Assembly (NCBI RefSeq): GCF_000237825.1
Contig: NZ_CM001377.1
Span: forward strand, 868,001 to 932,000
From: Thermanaerovibrio velox DSM 12556
GTDB taxonomy: Bacteria > Synergistota > Synergistia > Synergistales > Synergistaceae
DNA: 64,000 nt
Reading direction: 5' to 3'
Positions 1-7,714 of the stretch are shown piece after piece; position 1 is the first letter of the stretch, and each line of letters opens with the position of its first letter. A program made the translations under genes and the position numbers. The notes under the pieces were generated by a model. It was not told the DNA's origin. It did no database searches and saw nothing but the letters and a program-made list of their open reading frames with translations.

Positions 1-353
1 AGTCGTCCAGTTGGATTAGGGGTAACAGGCGAGATGCGGCGGAAGCTTTGGGGAAGTGTTTTGACGGGGTGCTTTTGAAGGGCAGGAACTCCGTATTGGT
101 GTTCCGCCAAAGGATGGTGGTTTGCTGTATTGGAGATCCTAACATGTCAATACCGGGTTCTGGTGATGTCCTCTCCGGCATAATGGGAGCGATTTTTGCC
201 CGGGCTGGCTGGAGCATGGATTCTGCTATTTTTGCGGTGGGCCTTCATGCAATGGCGGGGCAGAGCTTGGCATTAAAGGGTAGAGGGGATGGCATCTTGG
301 CAAGACATCTGGCGGATGAGGTTGCCTTGGTGCTTGGTGGGATGTATAGATGA
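1..353 (+). CDS. nnrD: ADP/ATP-dependent NAD(P)H-hydrate dehydratase, C-terminal part (5'-truncated)
   Basis: This is the C-terminal end of a gene that begins before the window; the frame is open from base 3. NnrD dehydrates damaged NAD(P)H hydrate back to NAD(P)H using ADP or ATP and belongs to the ribokinase-like fold. The diagnostic stretch is IPGSGDVLSGIMG, matching the family G-(S/T)-GDVL-(S/T)-G nucleotide-binding/catalytic motif, followed by the usual helix with HAMAG. In many bacteria the same polypeptide also carries the NnrE epimerase at its N-terminus, which cannot be judged here. The stop codon overlaps the next start (ATGA). The tsaE gene close downstream is a common neighbour of nnrD, which supports the call. 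Confidence 0.85.
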   Translation, partial: SSSWIRGNRRDAAEALGKCFDGVLLKGRNSVLVFRQRMVVCCIGDPNMSIPGSGDVLSGIMGAIFARAGWSMDSAIFAVGLHAMAGQSLALKGRGDGILARHLADEVALVLGGMYR

Positions 354-586
354 GGCGTGCTAGGCGCTCAGCAGAGGATTTATACAAGCGACAGGAGGAA
401 GCCAGGAAAGCTAGGATAAGGGGTCTCCGTTATACCCTTTTAGGCTTCCTATCTGCTCTTGTTGTCATGGTGGGGGCAAAGGTGAGACATCCCAAGATCT
501 CTCTTAAATCCCCCATGATGGTTCTAGGTGCCTTGGTGCTTGGCACGCTTTTGATGATAGCCATCGCTTCAAGGCGGGACGAATGA
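350..586 (+). CDS. small two-helix membrane protein of unknown function
   Basis: The 78-residue product is not a protein I recognise. It has a strongly basic N-terminus (MRRARRSAEDLYKRQEEARK) that reads like an amphipathic or coiled cytoplasmic segment, then two hydrophobic stretches at about residues 28-43 and 56-73, and a short charged tail (RRDE). This suggests two membrane helices with both ends in the cytoplasm. The start ATG overlaps the nnrD stop (ATGA), so it is probably translationally coupled to nnrD and co-transcribed with tsaE and tsaB. The tight coupling and clean open frame support a real gene. No function can be given. Confidence 0.6.
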   Translation: MRRARRSAEDLYKRQEEARKARIRGLRYTLLGFLSALVVMVGAKVRHPKISLKSPMMVLGALVLGTLLMIAIASRRDE

Positions 587-601
587 GGTGAAACAGTTAA
601 G

Positions 602-1126
602 ATGATTGGCAAGAAGGTATTCAAGATTCAGGTGGACGGGTTGGATAAAATGGAGGAACTTGGCCGGGCTTTGGGGGGTAGCCTCTATCCCGGCCTTTTG
701 GTTTGTTTAGATGGAGAGTTGGGGACAGGGAAGACCACCTTGGTCCAGTACATGGGGATGGCCTTGGGGATAAGGCGAATGCAAAGTCCCAGCTTTATTT
801 TGGCAAGGGAATATGACTCCAAGCCGCCTTTGGTTCACGTGGATCTTTACAGGTTGTCGTCGGATGAGGTTGAGGGGTTGGCGCTTTGGGAGTATTTAGA
901 TGACGGGAGGGCCCTTTTGGTTGAGTGGGCTTCCCGGATGGCCCTAGGGGGGTTCATCGATCGTTGGGAAATTTTTATCGCATATGGTGATTCACTGTTT
1001 TCTCGGGAGATCAGTGCTTGGGCGTCTTCTTCAAGGTCTTGGGAGGCCTTGACTGCTGCGCTGTCTGGATTTAGTGGGTCCGTAGTTTTAGAAGAGTTGA
1101 GTAACGGGAAGGAGATAAATAGATAA
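602..1126 (+). CDS. tsaE: tRNA threonylcarbamoyladenosine biosynthesis ATPase TsaE
   Basis: TsaE is the ATPase that drives the TsaB-TsaD complex placing the t6A modification at position 37 of ANN-decoding tRNAs. The P-loop is at residues 38-46 (GELGTGKTT), as in the YjeE/TsaE family. VDLYRL and later VEWA follow, both hallmarks of the family. The length of 174 aa is a little above the usual 150-160 because of a C-terminal extension. An SD-like gaggtg lies 11 bases before the ATG. The stop codon overlaps the tsaB start (TAATG), giving a tsaE-tsaB pair as in many bacteria. Confidence 0.93.
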   Translation: MIGKKVFKIQVDGLDKMEELGRALGGSLYPGLLVCLDGELGTGKTTLVQYMGMALGIRRMQSPSFILAREYDSKPPLVHVDLYRLSSDEVEGLALWEYLDDGRALLVEWASRMALGGFIDRWEIFIAYGDSLFSREISAWASSSRSWEALTAALSGFSGSVVLEELSNGKEINR

Positions 1127-1806
1127 TGGCGGACTTGGGAAGGGTTCTTTGGATAGACACGTCATGTGGATATACCACAGTAGGGATGACGGAGGGCCGC
1201 AGGGTTGTGGGTGAGGTTAGGCTTGATCTTGGCCGCTCCCAATCCACCCATCTTCCCGGGATGGTGGAGGGGTTATTTCGCAGCCTAGAGGTTCCGATGC
1301 AGTCTTTGGACTCCATAGGGGTGGTGGTAGGGCCTGGGGCTTACACGGGGCTTAGGGTGGGGGTGTGTTATGCCCAAGGGTTAGCGGAGGCCATAGGCGT
1401 TGATATGCTGCCGGTACCAACTTTGGATGCTCTTGCACAGGAGCGCACCTGGGGTCATTCGGGGCCTTTCATCTCGTTCCTTCGGGCAAAGAAGGGGTTG
1501 TTGTATGTGGCGGCCTATGATGATCTGTCCTGTGGCCCTTTTTGGGGCCCTGTGATTTGTGAGCCTTCTTATTTGCTTAAGGAGGTGACGGCTAGGGGGA
1601 TCAGGTTGGCCAAGGGGCCTTATTGCGAGGAGATAGAGCTGATGCATCAGGTTGGTTTATCGGTCATGGACGTACCGTCGCCATCCATTAGGGGTATGGT
1701 GGGCTTTGTCGAGTCTTGTTCGCCCTCTGGGGTCTCCCCGGCTGATGTGCGCTTGATGTATTTAAGGGAGCCTGATTTTGGTCCCACGCCTTGCAAGCAC
1801 CCCTAG
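1126..1806 (+). CDS. tsaB: tRNA threonylcarbamoyladenosine biosynthesis protein TsaB
   Basis: TsaB is the ASKHA-fold partner of TsaD in t6A synthesis and scaffolds the TsaD-TsaE assembly. The N-terminus LWIDTS and the segment VVVGPGAYTGLRVG at about residues 67-80 match the family's PG(S/A)(F/Y)TGLR signature. The protein is 226 aa, the usual size. The ATG overlaps the tsaE stop, and the SD aaggaga lies nine bases upstream. The 3' end of the gene contains the -35 element of a promoter for the following operon. Confidence 0.92.
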   Translation: MADLGRVLWIDTSCGYTTVGMTEGRRVVGEVRLDLGRSQSTHLPGMVEGLFRSLEVPMQSLDSIGVVVGPGAYTGLRVGVCYAQGLAEAIGVDMLPVPTLDALAQERTWGHSGPFISFLRAKKGLLYVAAYDDLSCGPFWGPVICEPSYLLKEVTARGIRLAKGPYCEEIELMHQVGLSVMDVPSPSIRGMVGFVESCSPSGVSPADVRLMYLREPDFGPTPCKHP

Positions 1807-1819
1807 GCAAGAGTATTAT
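1791..1819 (+). promoter_or_regulatory. sigma-70-type promoter for the dehydrogenase operon
   Basis: A -35 element TTGCAA (1791-1796) and a -10 element TATTAT (1814-1819) are separated by 17 bases. The -35 lies in the last codons of tsaB. Predicted transcription starts near 1826, leaving a leader of about 114 bases before the first start codon at 1940. I recognise no riboswitch in that leader. The same TTGCAA hexamer is used by the tRNA-Gly promoter at 10308. Confidence 0.55.
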
Positions 1820-1939
1820 ATCTTCTATACAGCATTTTGTATTTGAATTACCCTGTTTGGGGAGGTGATTGAACCAGGGTTTCTGGCGGTGGTTAGGGTT
1901 CAGCAATATCCGTTCAAAGTTCAAGGAGGGATATTAGGC

Positions 1940-2251
1940 ATGCACCTTATTGACCAGCACCCCATTTTGGACTATCGCCATGGCAGGAAGGTTAAGTTTA
2001 CCTTCGATGGCCAGGAGATGGAAGGTTATGAGGGGGAGCCCATTGCGGTGGCCCTTCACGCCAATGGAGTTCGTGTATACCGTATAACTCCAGAGATGAA
2101 ACGCCCCCGAGGCTTTTTCTGCGCTATAGGGAAGTGCAGCAGTTGTTTCATGGTGGTTAACGGAGTGCCAAACGTTAGGACCTGCGTTACTCCTCTTGAG
2201 GAGGGGATGGACGTTAGGACTCAAGTTGGCAAGGGCAAGGTGTCCATATAA
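1940..2251 (+). CDS. HcnA-like [2Fe-2S] ferredoxin subunit of an amino-acid/amine dehydrogenase
   Basis: A 103-residue plant-type ferredoxin-fold protein of the family that includes the HcnA subunit of hydrogen cyanide synthase and the small subunits of opine and proline oxidases. The cluster ligands read C-x4-C-x2-C (CAIGKCSSC, residues about 65-73) with a fourth Cys about 12 residues later in RTCVTP. It should pass electrons from the flavin subunits to an acceptor in the cytoplasm or at the membrane. The ATG at 1940 is chosen because the SD aaggaggg sits nine bases upstream. The frame is open further upstream but lacks a properly spaced SD. It is the first gene of a five-gene operon. The substrate of the complex cannot be read from this subunit. 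Confidence 0.8.
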   Translation: MHLIDQHPILDYRHGRKVKFTFDGQEMEGYEGEPIAVALHANGVRVYRITPEMKRPRGFFCAIGKCSSCFMVVNGVPNVRTCVTPLEEGMDVRTQVGKGKVSI

Positions 2252-2260
2252 GGGGGCGGG

Positions 2261-3358
2261 ATGGACATGATGAGCACGGACATTTTGGTGGTTGGCGGAG
2301 GGGCGGCCGGTTTGTCCGCCGCCGCTGAAGCCGCTTCCTATGGGGCTAAAGTCCTTGTGTTGGAGAGCGACCTGCAGCTTGGTGGGCAGCTGATAAAGCA
2401 GACCCATAAGTTCTTTGGTAGCAAGGATGAGTATGCTGGCACAAGGGGCTACAAGATAGCAGACATCCTCCTTGAGGAGATCCGATCCGTCGGAGACCGG
2501 GTTCAAGTGGAGACCAACGTAACGGTCACCGGTTACTATCCTGAGGACGGTACTATCACTGCCATGCGTGGGGAGGAGGAGTATTTCCGGGTCTCTGCCA
2601 AGAAGGTGATAGTCGCTACCGGGGCTCAGGAGAGGTTGATTCCGTTCCCCAACAATGATCTTCCTGGGGTTTATGGGGCCGGGGCAGTTCAGACTCTCAT
2701 GAACGTCTACGGGGTGGTCCCAGGCAAGAGGGTTCTCATGGTTGGGGCTGGGAACATAGGTCTAATAGTAAGCTATCAGTTAATGCAGGCAGGAGTAGAG
2801 GTTGCGGCGGTTGTGGAGGCCATGCCGAAGGTTGGTGGGTATTGGGTTCACGCTGCTAAGATACGCCGGCTTGGTGTTCCCATATATTTAAGGCACAGCA
2901 TAAAAGAGGCTCTGGGCAAGGAAGTGGTTGAAGGAGCGATCATTCAAGAGGTGGATGATCGCTGTTCTGGAATAGGGAATGAGAAGAAGATAGATTGCGA
3001 CATAATATGCATGGCCGTTGGCCTTTCCCCGACCGTTGAACTGTGCTGGCAGGCGGGCTGTAAGATGAAATACGTACCCCACCTTTGTGGTTATGTCCCC
3101 CTTAGGGATAGAACCATGAGGACCAGCCACCGGGACATATGGGTTGCTGGAGACGCCTCTGGCATAGAGGAGGCCAGTGCCGCCATGGTGGAGGGAAGGA
3201 TAGCTGGGTTATCCGCTGCCATGAGCCTGGGGCTCCCTTGCAATGTGGAGAAGATGGACGAGTATTGGGCGCGTCTTGGGCACCTGAGGGCCGGTGAGGT
3301 TGGAGAGAAGATCAGGGCTGGCATCAGTCAGGTTATGGTGGATGGTTGGGAGGAATAG
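2261..3358 (+). CDS. FAD/NAD-type oxidoreductase subunit (HcnB / PdhA-like)
   Basis: A 365-residue pyridine-nucleotide-disulfide-oxidoreductase-fold protein. Two dinucleotide-binding motifs are visible: VVGGGAAGLSAA near residue 8 for FAD, and VGAGNIGLIVS near residue 160 for a second nucleotide. VATGAQER and the C-terminal VAGDASGIEEASAAMVEGR, typical of the FAD-binding lobe, are also present. This is the relative of the alpha subunit of dye-linked L-proline dehydrogenase from Thermococcales and of HcnB. The BFD-like [2Fe-2S] domain that HcnB-type proteins carry at the C-terminus is here a separate gene at 3873. The following gene starts three bases after its stop. Function in a membrane or soluble electron-transfer complex is inferred from the operon. 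Confidence 0.82.
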   Translation: MDMMSTDILVVGGGAAGLSAAAEAASYGAKVLVLESDLQLGGQLIKQTHKFFGSKDEYAGTRGYKIADILLEEIRSVGDRVQVETNVTVTGYYPEDGTITAMRGEEEYFRVSAKKVIVATGAQERLIPFPNNDLPGVYGAGAVQTLMNVYGVVPGKRVLMVGAGNIGLIVSYQLMQAGVEVAAVVEAMPKVGGYWVHAAKIRRLGVPIYLRHSIKEALGKEVVEGAIIQEVDDRCSGIGNEKKIDCDIICMAVGLSPTVELCWQAGCKMKYVPHLCGYVPLRDRTMRTSHRDIWVAGDASGIEEASAAMVEGRIAGLSAAMSLGLPCNVEKMDEYWARLGHLRAGEVGEKIRAGISQVMVDGWEE

Positions 3359-3361
3359 GCC

Positions 3362-3871
3362 ATGACCGATAAGGAGCTCTTGTTCAACAGCGGAGTTTTG
3401 GTGGAGCATCGCCAGGGGGCAGAACTTCCCCCCAGGGATCTGTGGGAGAGCAAGAAGAACGGGCTTGTCATCATCGAATGTCCCCAGCGCATACCATGCA
3501 ATCCGTGTAACACCAGTTGCCCTACCGGAGCTGTCCTTCCCTTTGAAGACATAAACGACACGCCTCGGATAGACTACTCTAAGTGTACGGGGTGTGCCAT
3601 GTGCGTTGCGAAGTGCCCGGGCCTGGCTTGTTTTGTGGTGGATCTTACCTGGGGCGAAGAGGGCATGGCGTTGATGAAGCTCCCCTATGAGATGTTGCCT
3701 CGTCCCGAGAAGGGCGATTCGGTGGAGTGCCTTAACAGGGTAGGCGAGGTTGTTTATAAGAGCAAGGTAGAGGCGGTCACTGAGCCCTGGAAGGACAAGA
3801 CCTTGGTGGTTCACGTGGGGGTCCCAGTGGATCTTGTGGACCAGGTTAGGGCTGTTAGGGTGGTGAAGTGA
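3362..3871 (+). CDS. 4Fe-4S ferredoxin-type subunit (PdhF-like)
   Basis: A 169-residue iron-sulfur protein. Cysteines occur in CPQRIPCNPCNTSCP (residues about 39-53) and CTGCAMCVAKCPG (about 77-89). Together they can form one classical and one variant [4Fe-4S] site. The C-terminal half has no cysteines and resembles the family's beta-rich tail. The ATG has ggagg eight bases upstream. The order of flavoprotein, this ferredoxin, BFD-like protein and FAD dehydrogenase is that described for the pdhAFXB operon of Thermococcus, where F is the ferredoxin-like subunit. Its role as an electron wire inside the complex is inference. Confidence 0.8.
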   Translation: MTDKELLFNSGVLVEHRQGAELPPRDLWESKKNGLVIIECPQRIPCNPCNTSCPTGAVLPFEDINDTPRIDYSKCTGCAMCVAKCPGLACFVVDLTWGEEGMALMKLPYEMLPRPEKGDSVECLNRVGEVVYKSKVEAVTEPWKDKTLVVHVGVPVDLVDQVRAVRVVK

Positions 3872-3872
3872 T

Positions 3873-4199
3873 ATGAGCGAGATAATCAAAGCCGGAGAGG
3901 TGTGCAACAACGAAGAAGTGGAGAACCGGGAGCGGGGGATAGTGGTCTGCCGCTGTGAGGAGGTAACCCTTGGGGAGATAAGGGACTGGATTGCCCGGGG
4001 CTATGACACGTTTGATGAGCTGAAGAGAGTTCTGCGGGTAGGGATGGGGCCCTGTCAAGGCCGTGGTTGCAGGGAGATGATACTTAGAGAGATCTCTCGG
4101 ATTACTGGTAAGCCTGTTGCGGAGATACCTGCTGGTACGATCCGACCGCCAGTTAAGCCCGTTAAGCTTGGCATCCTAGCCTCTGGGGGTGGAGAGTGA
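3873..4199 (+). CDS. BFD-like [2Fe-2S]-binding protein (PdhX-like)
   Basis: A 108-residue protein carrying a bacterioferritin-associated-ferredoxin-like domain. VCRCEEVTLGE (residues about 25-35) supplies the first two cysteines, and CQGRGC (about 63-68) supplies the second pair, in the C-x-C...C-x4-C arrangement of the family. In HcnB and related oxidases this domain is fused to the C-terminus of the flavoprotein; here it is free-standing, as in pdhAFXB. A proline- and valine-rich tail follows. It starts one base after the preceding stop and its own stop overlaps the next start (TGATG), so the operon is translationally coupled. Confidence 0.8.
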   Translation: MSEIIKAGEVCNNEEVENRERGIVVCRCEEVTLGEIRDWIARGYDTFDELKRVLRVGMGPCQGRGCREMILREISRITGKPVAEIPAGTIRPPVKPVKLGILASGGGE

Positions 4200-5347
4200 T
4201 GGAGTGGAAGGATACCGCTGAGGTTGTTGTCATCGGCGGTGGGGTTCAGGGCATGTCTGTGGCCTACAACCTCGCCAAGTTTGGGGTTAAGGACGTGGTG
4301 GTCCTGGAGAAGAACAGCATCTGCTCCGGTTCCACCGGGCGTTGTGGGGCGGGAATAAGGGCTCAGTGGGGAACCGAGATGAACTGCCGTCTTGGTTTGG
4401 CTTCTCTTAACCTGTTTGAGCAGCTTCACGAAGAGCTTGGTATGGATGTTGGATTGAACCAGTGTGGTTACCTCATGGTGGCTTATAAGGAGAGCGAGTT
4501 TGAGACGTTGAAGAAAAGCATGGCTCTCCAGAACAGCTTGGGCATAAAGACTAGGGTGGTTTCCAAGGAAGAGGCCATGGAGATATGTCCTTGCCTTTCT
4601 GCGGATGATGCGGTTGGTTTTACCTTCCACGAAAGGGATGGTCATGCTGACCCGTTCCTCACCACCTTTGCCTATCAGGAGGCGGCGAAGCGCCTGGGGG
4701 TTAAGGTCTTTAAGTTCACCGAGGTCACCGGGATCCGAGTTGAGTCTGACAGGATAGCGGGCGTGGAGACTAGCCGTGGGTTCATATCCACCAGGGCGGT
4801 GGTCAACTGTGCGGGGCCCTATGCTCAGTTTATAGCCGCCATGGCGGGCATAAAGATACCGAACTATTCGGAGAGGCACGAGATATTGATCACCGAGCCC
4901 GTGGAGTTCGGGGTATGCCCCCCTATGCTCATGAGCTTCTCTGGGAACTACTACATTCAGCAGCGTCCCCATGGTTCCATCATAGGCGGATGCAGCCCTG
5001 AGGGGCATCCCGAGGACTACGAGAATAAGGCTTCTGCGGACTTCCTTGAGCACATGTCTAAGACCTTCGTCAAGGTCCTCCCGAAGACAAAGGGGATCAG
5101 GGTGGTTCGTCAGTGGTCTGGTATGTACAACATGACCCCGGACAAGCAGCCGGAGCTGGGAGAGACGGACGTCAAGGGCTTTTACCTGTCTACCGGATAC
5201 TCGGGGCATGGTTTTATGTTTGCCCCAATATCGGGTCAGCTCATAGCGGAGTTGTACACCAAGGGTACTACGTCGATAGACATCTCCATGCTTAGCTATA
5301 AGCGATTTGAGAGGGGCGAGCTGATACTGGAGCCTGCGGTGGTGTAG
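4199..5347 (+). CDS. FAD-dependent amino-acid/amine dehydrogenase, catalytic subunit (PdhB / HcnC-like, DAO family)
   Basis: A 382-residue D-amino-acid-oxidase/sarcosine-oxidase-fold protein. The N-terminal VVVIGGGVQGMSVAYNL binds FAD. Near the C-terminus are QWSGMYNMTPDKQPELG and STGYSGHGFMFAP, the usual substrate-side and FAD-side motifs of the glycine oxidase/proline dehydrogenase beta subunit group. It should oxidise a secondary or alpha amine and pass electrons to the iron-sulfur partners encoded just upstream. L-proline, sarcosine, glycine or an opine are all possible. The ATG at 4199 overlaps the previous stop; a GTG three bases earlier is an alternative. It is the last gene before a strong hairpin terminator. 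Confidence 0.82.
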   Translation: MEWKDTAEVVVIGGGVQGMSVAYNLAKFGVKDVVVLEKNSICSGSTGRCGAGIRAQWGTEMNCRLGLASLNLFEQLHEELGMDVGLNQCGYLMVAYKESEFETLKKSMALQNSLGIKTRVVSKEEAMEICPCLSADDAVGFTFHERDGHADPFLTTFAYQEAAKRLGVKVFKFTEVTGIRVESDRIAGVETSRGFISTRAVVNCAGPYAQFIAAMAGIKIPNYSERHEILITEPVEFGVCPPMLMSFSGNYYIQQRPHGSIIGGCSPEGHPEDYENKASADFLEHMSKTFVKVLPKTKGIRVVRQWSGMYNMTPDKQPELGETDVKGFYLSTGYSGHGFMFAPISGQLIAELYTKGTTSIDISMLSYKRFERGELILEPAVV

Positions 5348-5372
5348 TTTCCATGCTTGGTTTGGCAGGAGA

Positions 5373-5405
5373 CTAAAACAGGGGGGCGTTGCCCCCCTGT
5401 TTTAG
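5373..5405 (+). terminator. strong hairpin terminator of the dehydrogenase operon
   Basis: A perfect 15-bp inverted repeat (5373-5387 with 5391-5405) encloses a three-base loop. The stem is G/C at the top and A/T at the base, so the T-rich side of the stem acts as the U-tract. It lies 26 bases after the last stop of the operon. Confidence 0.85.
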
Positions 5406-5421
5406 TATGGTGTGAAAATTT

Positions 5422-5450
5422 TTGAATTGTCTATTTTGGATCAGTAGATT
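5422..5450 (+). promoter_or_regulatory. candidate promoter for the 2-oxoacid oxidoreductase operon
   Basis: TTGAAT (5422-5427) and TAGATT (5445-5450) are 17 bases apart. Each matches four of six consensus positions. The position is right, between the upstream terminator and the first gene of the next operon, but the elements are weak. Confidence 0.35.
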
Positions 5451-5513
5451 CAACATATAAACACCTTTTTTTTGTTGCAACGCATCTTTGGGGCTGGCAT
5501 AATTAACGAGGTC

Positions 5514-5774
5514 ATGGGCAGCAGCACGCAGGGTTTACATGCCAAGGGAAGGAAGGTGGAGCGATTGGCCAAGAAGTTCTCCGTCCTGGTAAACAAGAAG
5601 TGGTGCAAGGGGTGCGGGCTTTGCATCGCCATATGCCCCAAAAAGGTTCTTGAATTGGATAGCAGGGTCAAATGCGAGGCGGCTAGACAGGATGACTGCA
5701 TAGGGTGCCGTCAGTGTGACAACGTCTGCCCGGACTTCGCCATCACTGTGAAGGAGCGTGAGGAGAATGCCTAG
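5514..5774 (+). CDS. korD: 2-oxoacid:ferredoxin oxidoreductase, delta (2x[4Fe-4S] ferredoxin) subunit
   Basis: The product is a small ferredoxin of 86 residues from the chosen ATG. It has two full CxxCxxCxxxCP clusters: CKGCGLCIAICPK and CIGCRQCDNVCPD. In the KorDABC/VorDABC class this subunit carries electrons from the thiamine site to free ferredoxin. The ATG at 5514 has gaggt five bases upstream; the frame is open to a TTG at 5472 that lacks an SD. Its end overlaps the alpha-subunit start by eight bases. Whether the enzyme uses 2-oxoglutarate or branched-chain 2-oxoacids cannot be decided from this sequence. Confidence 0.85.
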   Translation: MGSSTQGLHAKGRKVERLAKKFSVLVNKKWCKGCGLCIAICPKKVLELDSRVKCEAARQDDCIGCRQCDNVCPDFAITVKEREENA

Positions 5775-6891
5775 GGTCGAGTTTTGGCAGGGCAACAAGG
5801 CTATAGCCATGGGAGGCATAGCCGCTGGGTGCCGTTTCTTTGGCGGGTATCCGATAACCCCTTCAACGGAGATAGCAGAGGTGATGGCGGAGGAACTGCC
5901 CTTGAGGGGTGGTAAGTTCATCCAGATGGAGGACGAGATAGCCGGGATAGCGGCTTCCATTGGGGCGGCTCTTACCGGTGTTAAGGCCATGACTGCCACC
6001 TCTGGGCCTGGTTTCTCCCTTAAGCAGGAGAACTTGGGTTACGCGTACATGGCGGAGATCCCCTTGGTGGTGGTCGATGTTATGAGGGGAGGCCCCTCGA
6101 CCGGCCTTCCCACTAAGGTATCTCAGGCGGATGTCATGCAGGCCCGTTGGGGGACCCACGGAGACCATGGCACCATAGCCTATGCTCCTTCCTCCGTCCA
6201 GGAGAGCTTCGATCTTACCGTGACCGCTTTTAACATGGCGGAGCGGTTCCGTCAGCCTGTTCTTGTGATGACCGATGAAGTCGTGGGGCACATGAGAGAG
6301 AAGATAGTGGTCCCTGATAAGGTGGATACTGTTGATAGGAAGCGTCCTACGGTGTCCCCCGATCAGTTTGTCCCCTACAGAGCCGATGATGACGACGTGC
6401 CCCCGATGGCGGCATTTGGAGACGGTTACCGCTGGCACGTTACCGGCCTTACCAGCAACGAGTGGGGATTCCCCACCAACAACGCTGAGGATATCGACAA
6501 GAAGGCCACCAGGATAATACGAAAGGTGGATCGTTTTAGAGATCAGATAGTTTCCTACTCTCATGAGGGTCTTGAGGATGCGGAGGTTTTAGTCCTTTCT
6601 TACGGTTGTGTTAGCCGTTCTGCCTTGAGGGCCGTTAGGGAACTTAGGGCCAGGGGTGTGAAGGTTGGACACTTCAGGCCCATAACCATATGGCCCTTCC
6701 CGGACAAGGAGCTTAGATCCCTTGCTTCTCACATAAAGAAGGTTATTGTCCCGGAGCTCAATGCTGGACAGATGGTTCTTGAGGTTGAGAGGGTTATGGG
6801 TAGGTACTCGGAGGTAATATCCAAGACCCTTATAAATGGTGAGCTCTTTAAGCCGGCCCAGATAATGGCCGCCGTCGAGGAGGTGGCGTAG
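5767..6891 (+). CDS. korA: 2-oxoacid:ferredoxin oxidoreductase, alpha subunit
   Basis: This is the 374-residue alpha subunit, containing the pyrimidine-binding and transketolase-C-like domains of 2-oxoacid:ferredoxin oxidoreductases. The N-terminus FWQGNKAIAMGGIAAGCRFF and then GYPITPSTEIAE are characteristic of the KorA/VorB group, in which the gamma domain is a separate gene. The complex oxidatively decarboxylates a 2-oxoacid with CoA to acyl-CoA, CO2 and reduced ferredoxin, typical of amino-acid-fermenting anaerobes. ATG 5767 is chosen over GTG 5758 because it gives the family's usual N-terminus. The beta gene begins one base after the stop. Confidence 0.9.
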   Translation: MPRVEFWQGNKAIAMGGIAAGCRFFGGYPITPSTEIAEVMAEELPLRGGKFIQMEDEIAGIAASIGAALTGVKAMTATSGPGFSLKQENLGYAYMAEIPLVVVDVMRGGPSTGLPTKVSQADVMQARWGTHGDHGTIAYAPSSVQESFDLTVTAFNMAERFRQPVLVMTDEVVGHMREKIVVPDKVDTVDRKRPTVSPDQFVPYRADDDDVPPMAAFGDGYRWHVTGLTSNEWGFPTNNAEDIDKKATRIIRKVDRFRDQIVSYSHEGLEDAEVLVLSYGCVSRSALRAVRELRARGVKVGHFRPITIWPFPDKELRSLASHIKKVIVPELNAGQMVLEVERVMGRYSEVISKTLINGELFKPAQIMAAVEEVA

Positions 6892-6892
6892 T

Positions 6893-7708
6893 ATGCCTCG
6901 GGAGGATGTTATGAAGTGGATCCGCAGTCAGTTCATGCCCCATATATGGTGCCCCGGCTGTGGTCATGGGATAGTGATGCATGCGCTGTTGCGGGCCCTT
7001 GCTGACTTGGGCAAAGATCCCACCAAGACTGTTCTTTCCTCTGGGATAGGTTGTTCCAGCCGGCTTCCCGGTTATGTAAACGCCTGCACTCTTCATACTA
7101 CCCATGGGCGGTCTTTGAGCTTTGCCACGGGTGTTAAGCTGGCCAACCCAGAGTTGACGGTGGTTAACGTGATGGGGGATGGAGATTGTTCCGCAATAGG
7201 GGGCAACCACTTCATCCATGCCTGCCGTCGTAACATAGGGATAACCGCCATCGTCATGAACAACAATATCTATGGGATGACAGGTGGGCAGGCTTCTCCT
7301 ACCACCCCGGAGGGGGCTTTTGCCTCTACTACCCCTTATGGGGCTGTTGATCCTTCTTTTGATCTTTGTAAGCTGGCCATAGGGGCGGGAGCCACGTTTG
7401 TGGCCCGGGCTACTATCGCGCAACCCCAGCTCTGTGAGACCCTCATAAAGAAGGCCATACAGAACGACGGGTTTTCGGTGGTAGAGGTGGTCACCCACTG
7501 TCACACCCAGTTTGGCCGCAAGAACAAGCGGAGCCGTCCGATCGACAACTTCAATTTCTTCAAGGATCACAGCGTTATGAAGGCTAAGGCGGATTCCATG
7601 TCCCCGGAGGAGCTGAAGGATAAGATAGTGATAGGCGAGCTCTTCAGCGCCGAGGGGGAGGAGTACACCAAGAAGTATCAGCAGCTCATAGATCGGGTAA
7701 GGGGGTAG
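6893..7708 (+). CDS. korB: 2-oxoacid:ferredoxin oxidoreductase, beta (thiamine pyrophosphate) subunit
   Basis: This 271-residue TPP-binding subunit holds the diphosphate/Mg2+ site. WCPGCGHGIVMHALLRAL is the conserved N-terminal segment. The TPP motif is seen as GDGDCSAIGGNHFIHA followed by MNNNIYGMTGGQASPT. With the alpha subunit it forms the active site. The start has gaggaggt upstream inside the korA end. Spacing to the next gene is six bases, so korDABC is one transcription and translation unit. Confidence 0.92.
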   Translation: MPREDVMKWIRSQFMPHIWCPGCGHGIVMHALLRALADLGKDPTKTVLSSGIGCSSRLPGYVNACTLHTTHGRSLSFATGVKLANPELTVVNVMGDGDCSAIGGNHFIHACRRNIGITAIVMNNNIYGMTGGQASPTTPEGAFASTTPYGAVDPSFDLCKLAIGAGATFVARATIAQPQLCETLIKKAIQNDGFSVVEVVTHCHTQFGRKNKRSRPIDNFNFFKDHSVMKAKADSMSPEELKDKIVIGELFSAEGEEYTKKYQQLIDRVRG

Positions 7709-7714
7709 TCGGAT

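Noticed and set aside
1826-1939. Riboswitch in the 114-base leader of the dehydrogenase operon
   Set aside because: I looked for glycine-riboswitch, SAM and T-box motifs and found none; only ordinary G-rich sequence is visible.
4055-5209. Long minus-strand open frame (384 codons) opposite the DAO-type dehydrogenase
   Set aside because: It lies opposite a clearly recognisable gene, has no SD or family motif, and its composition (His/Leu/Arg/Gly rich) is that of an antisense shadow.
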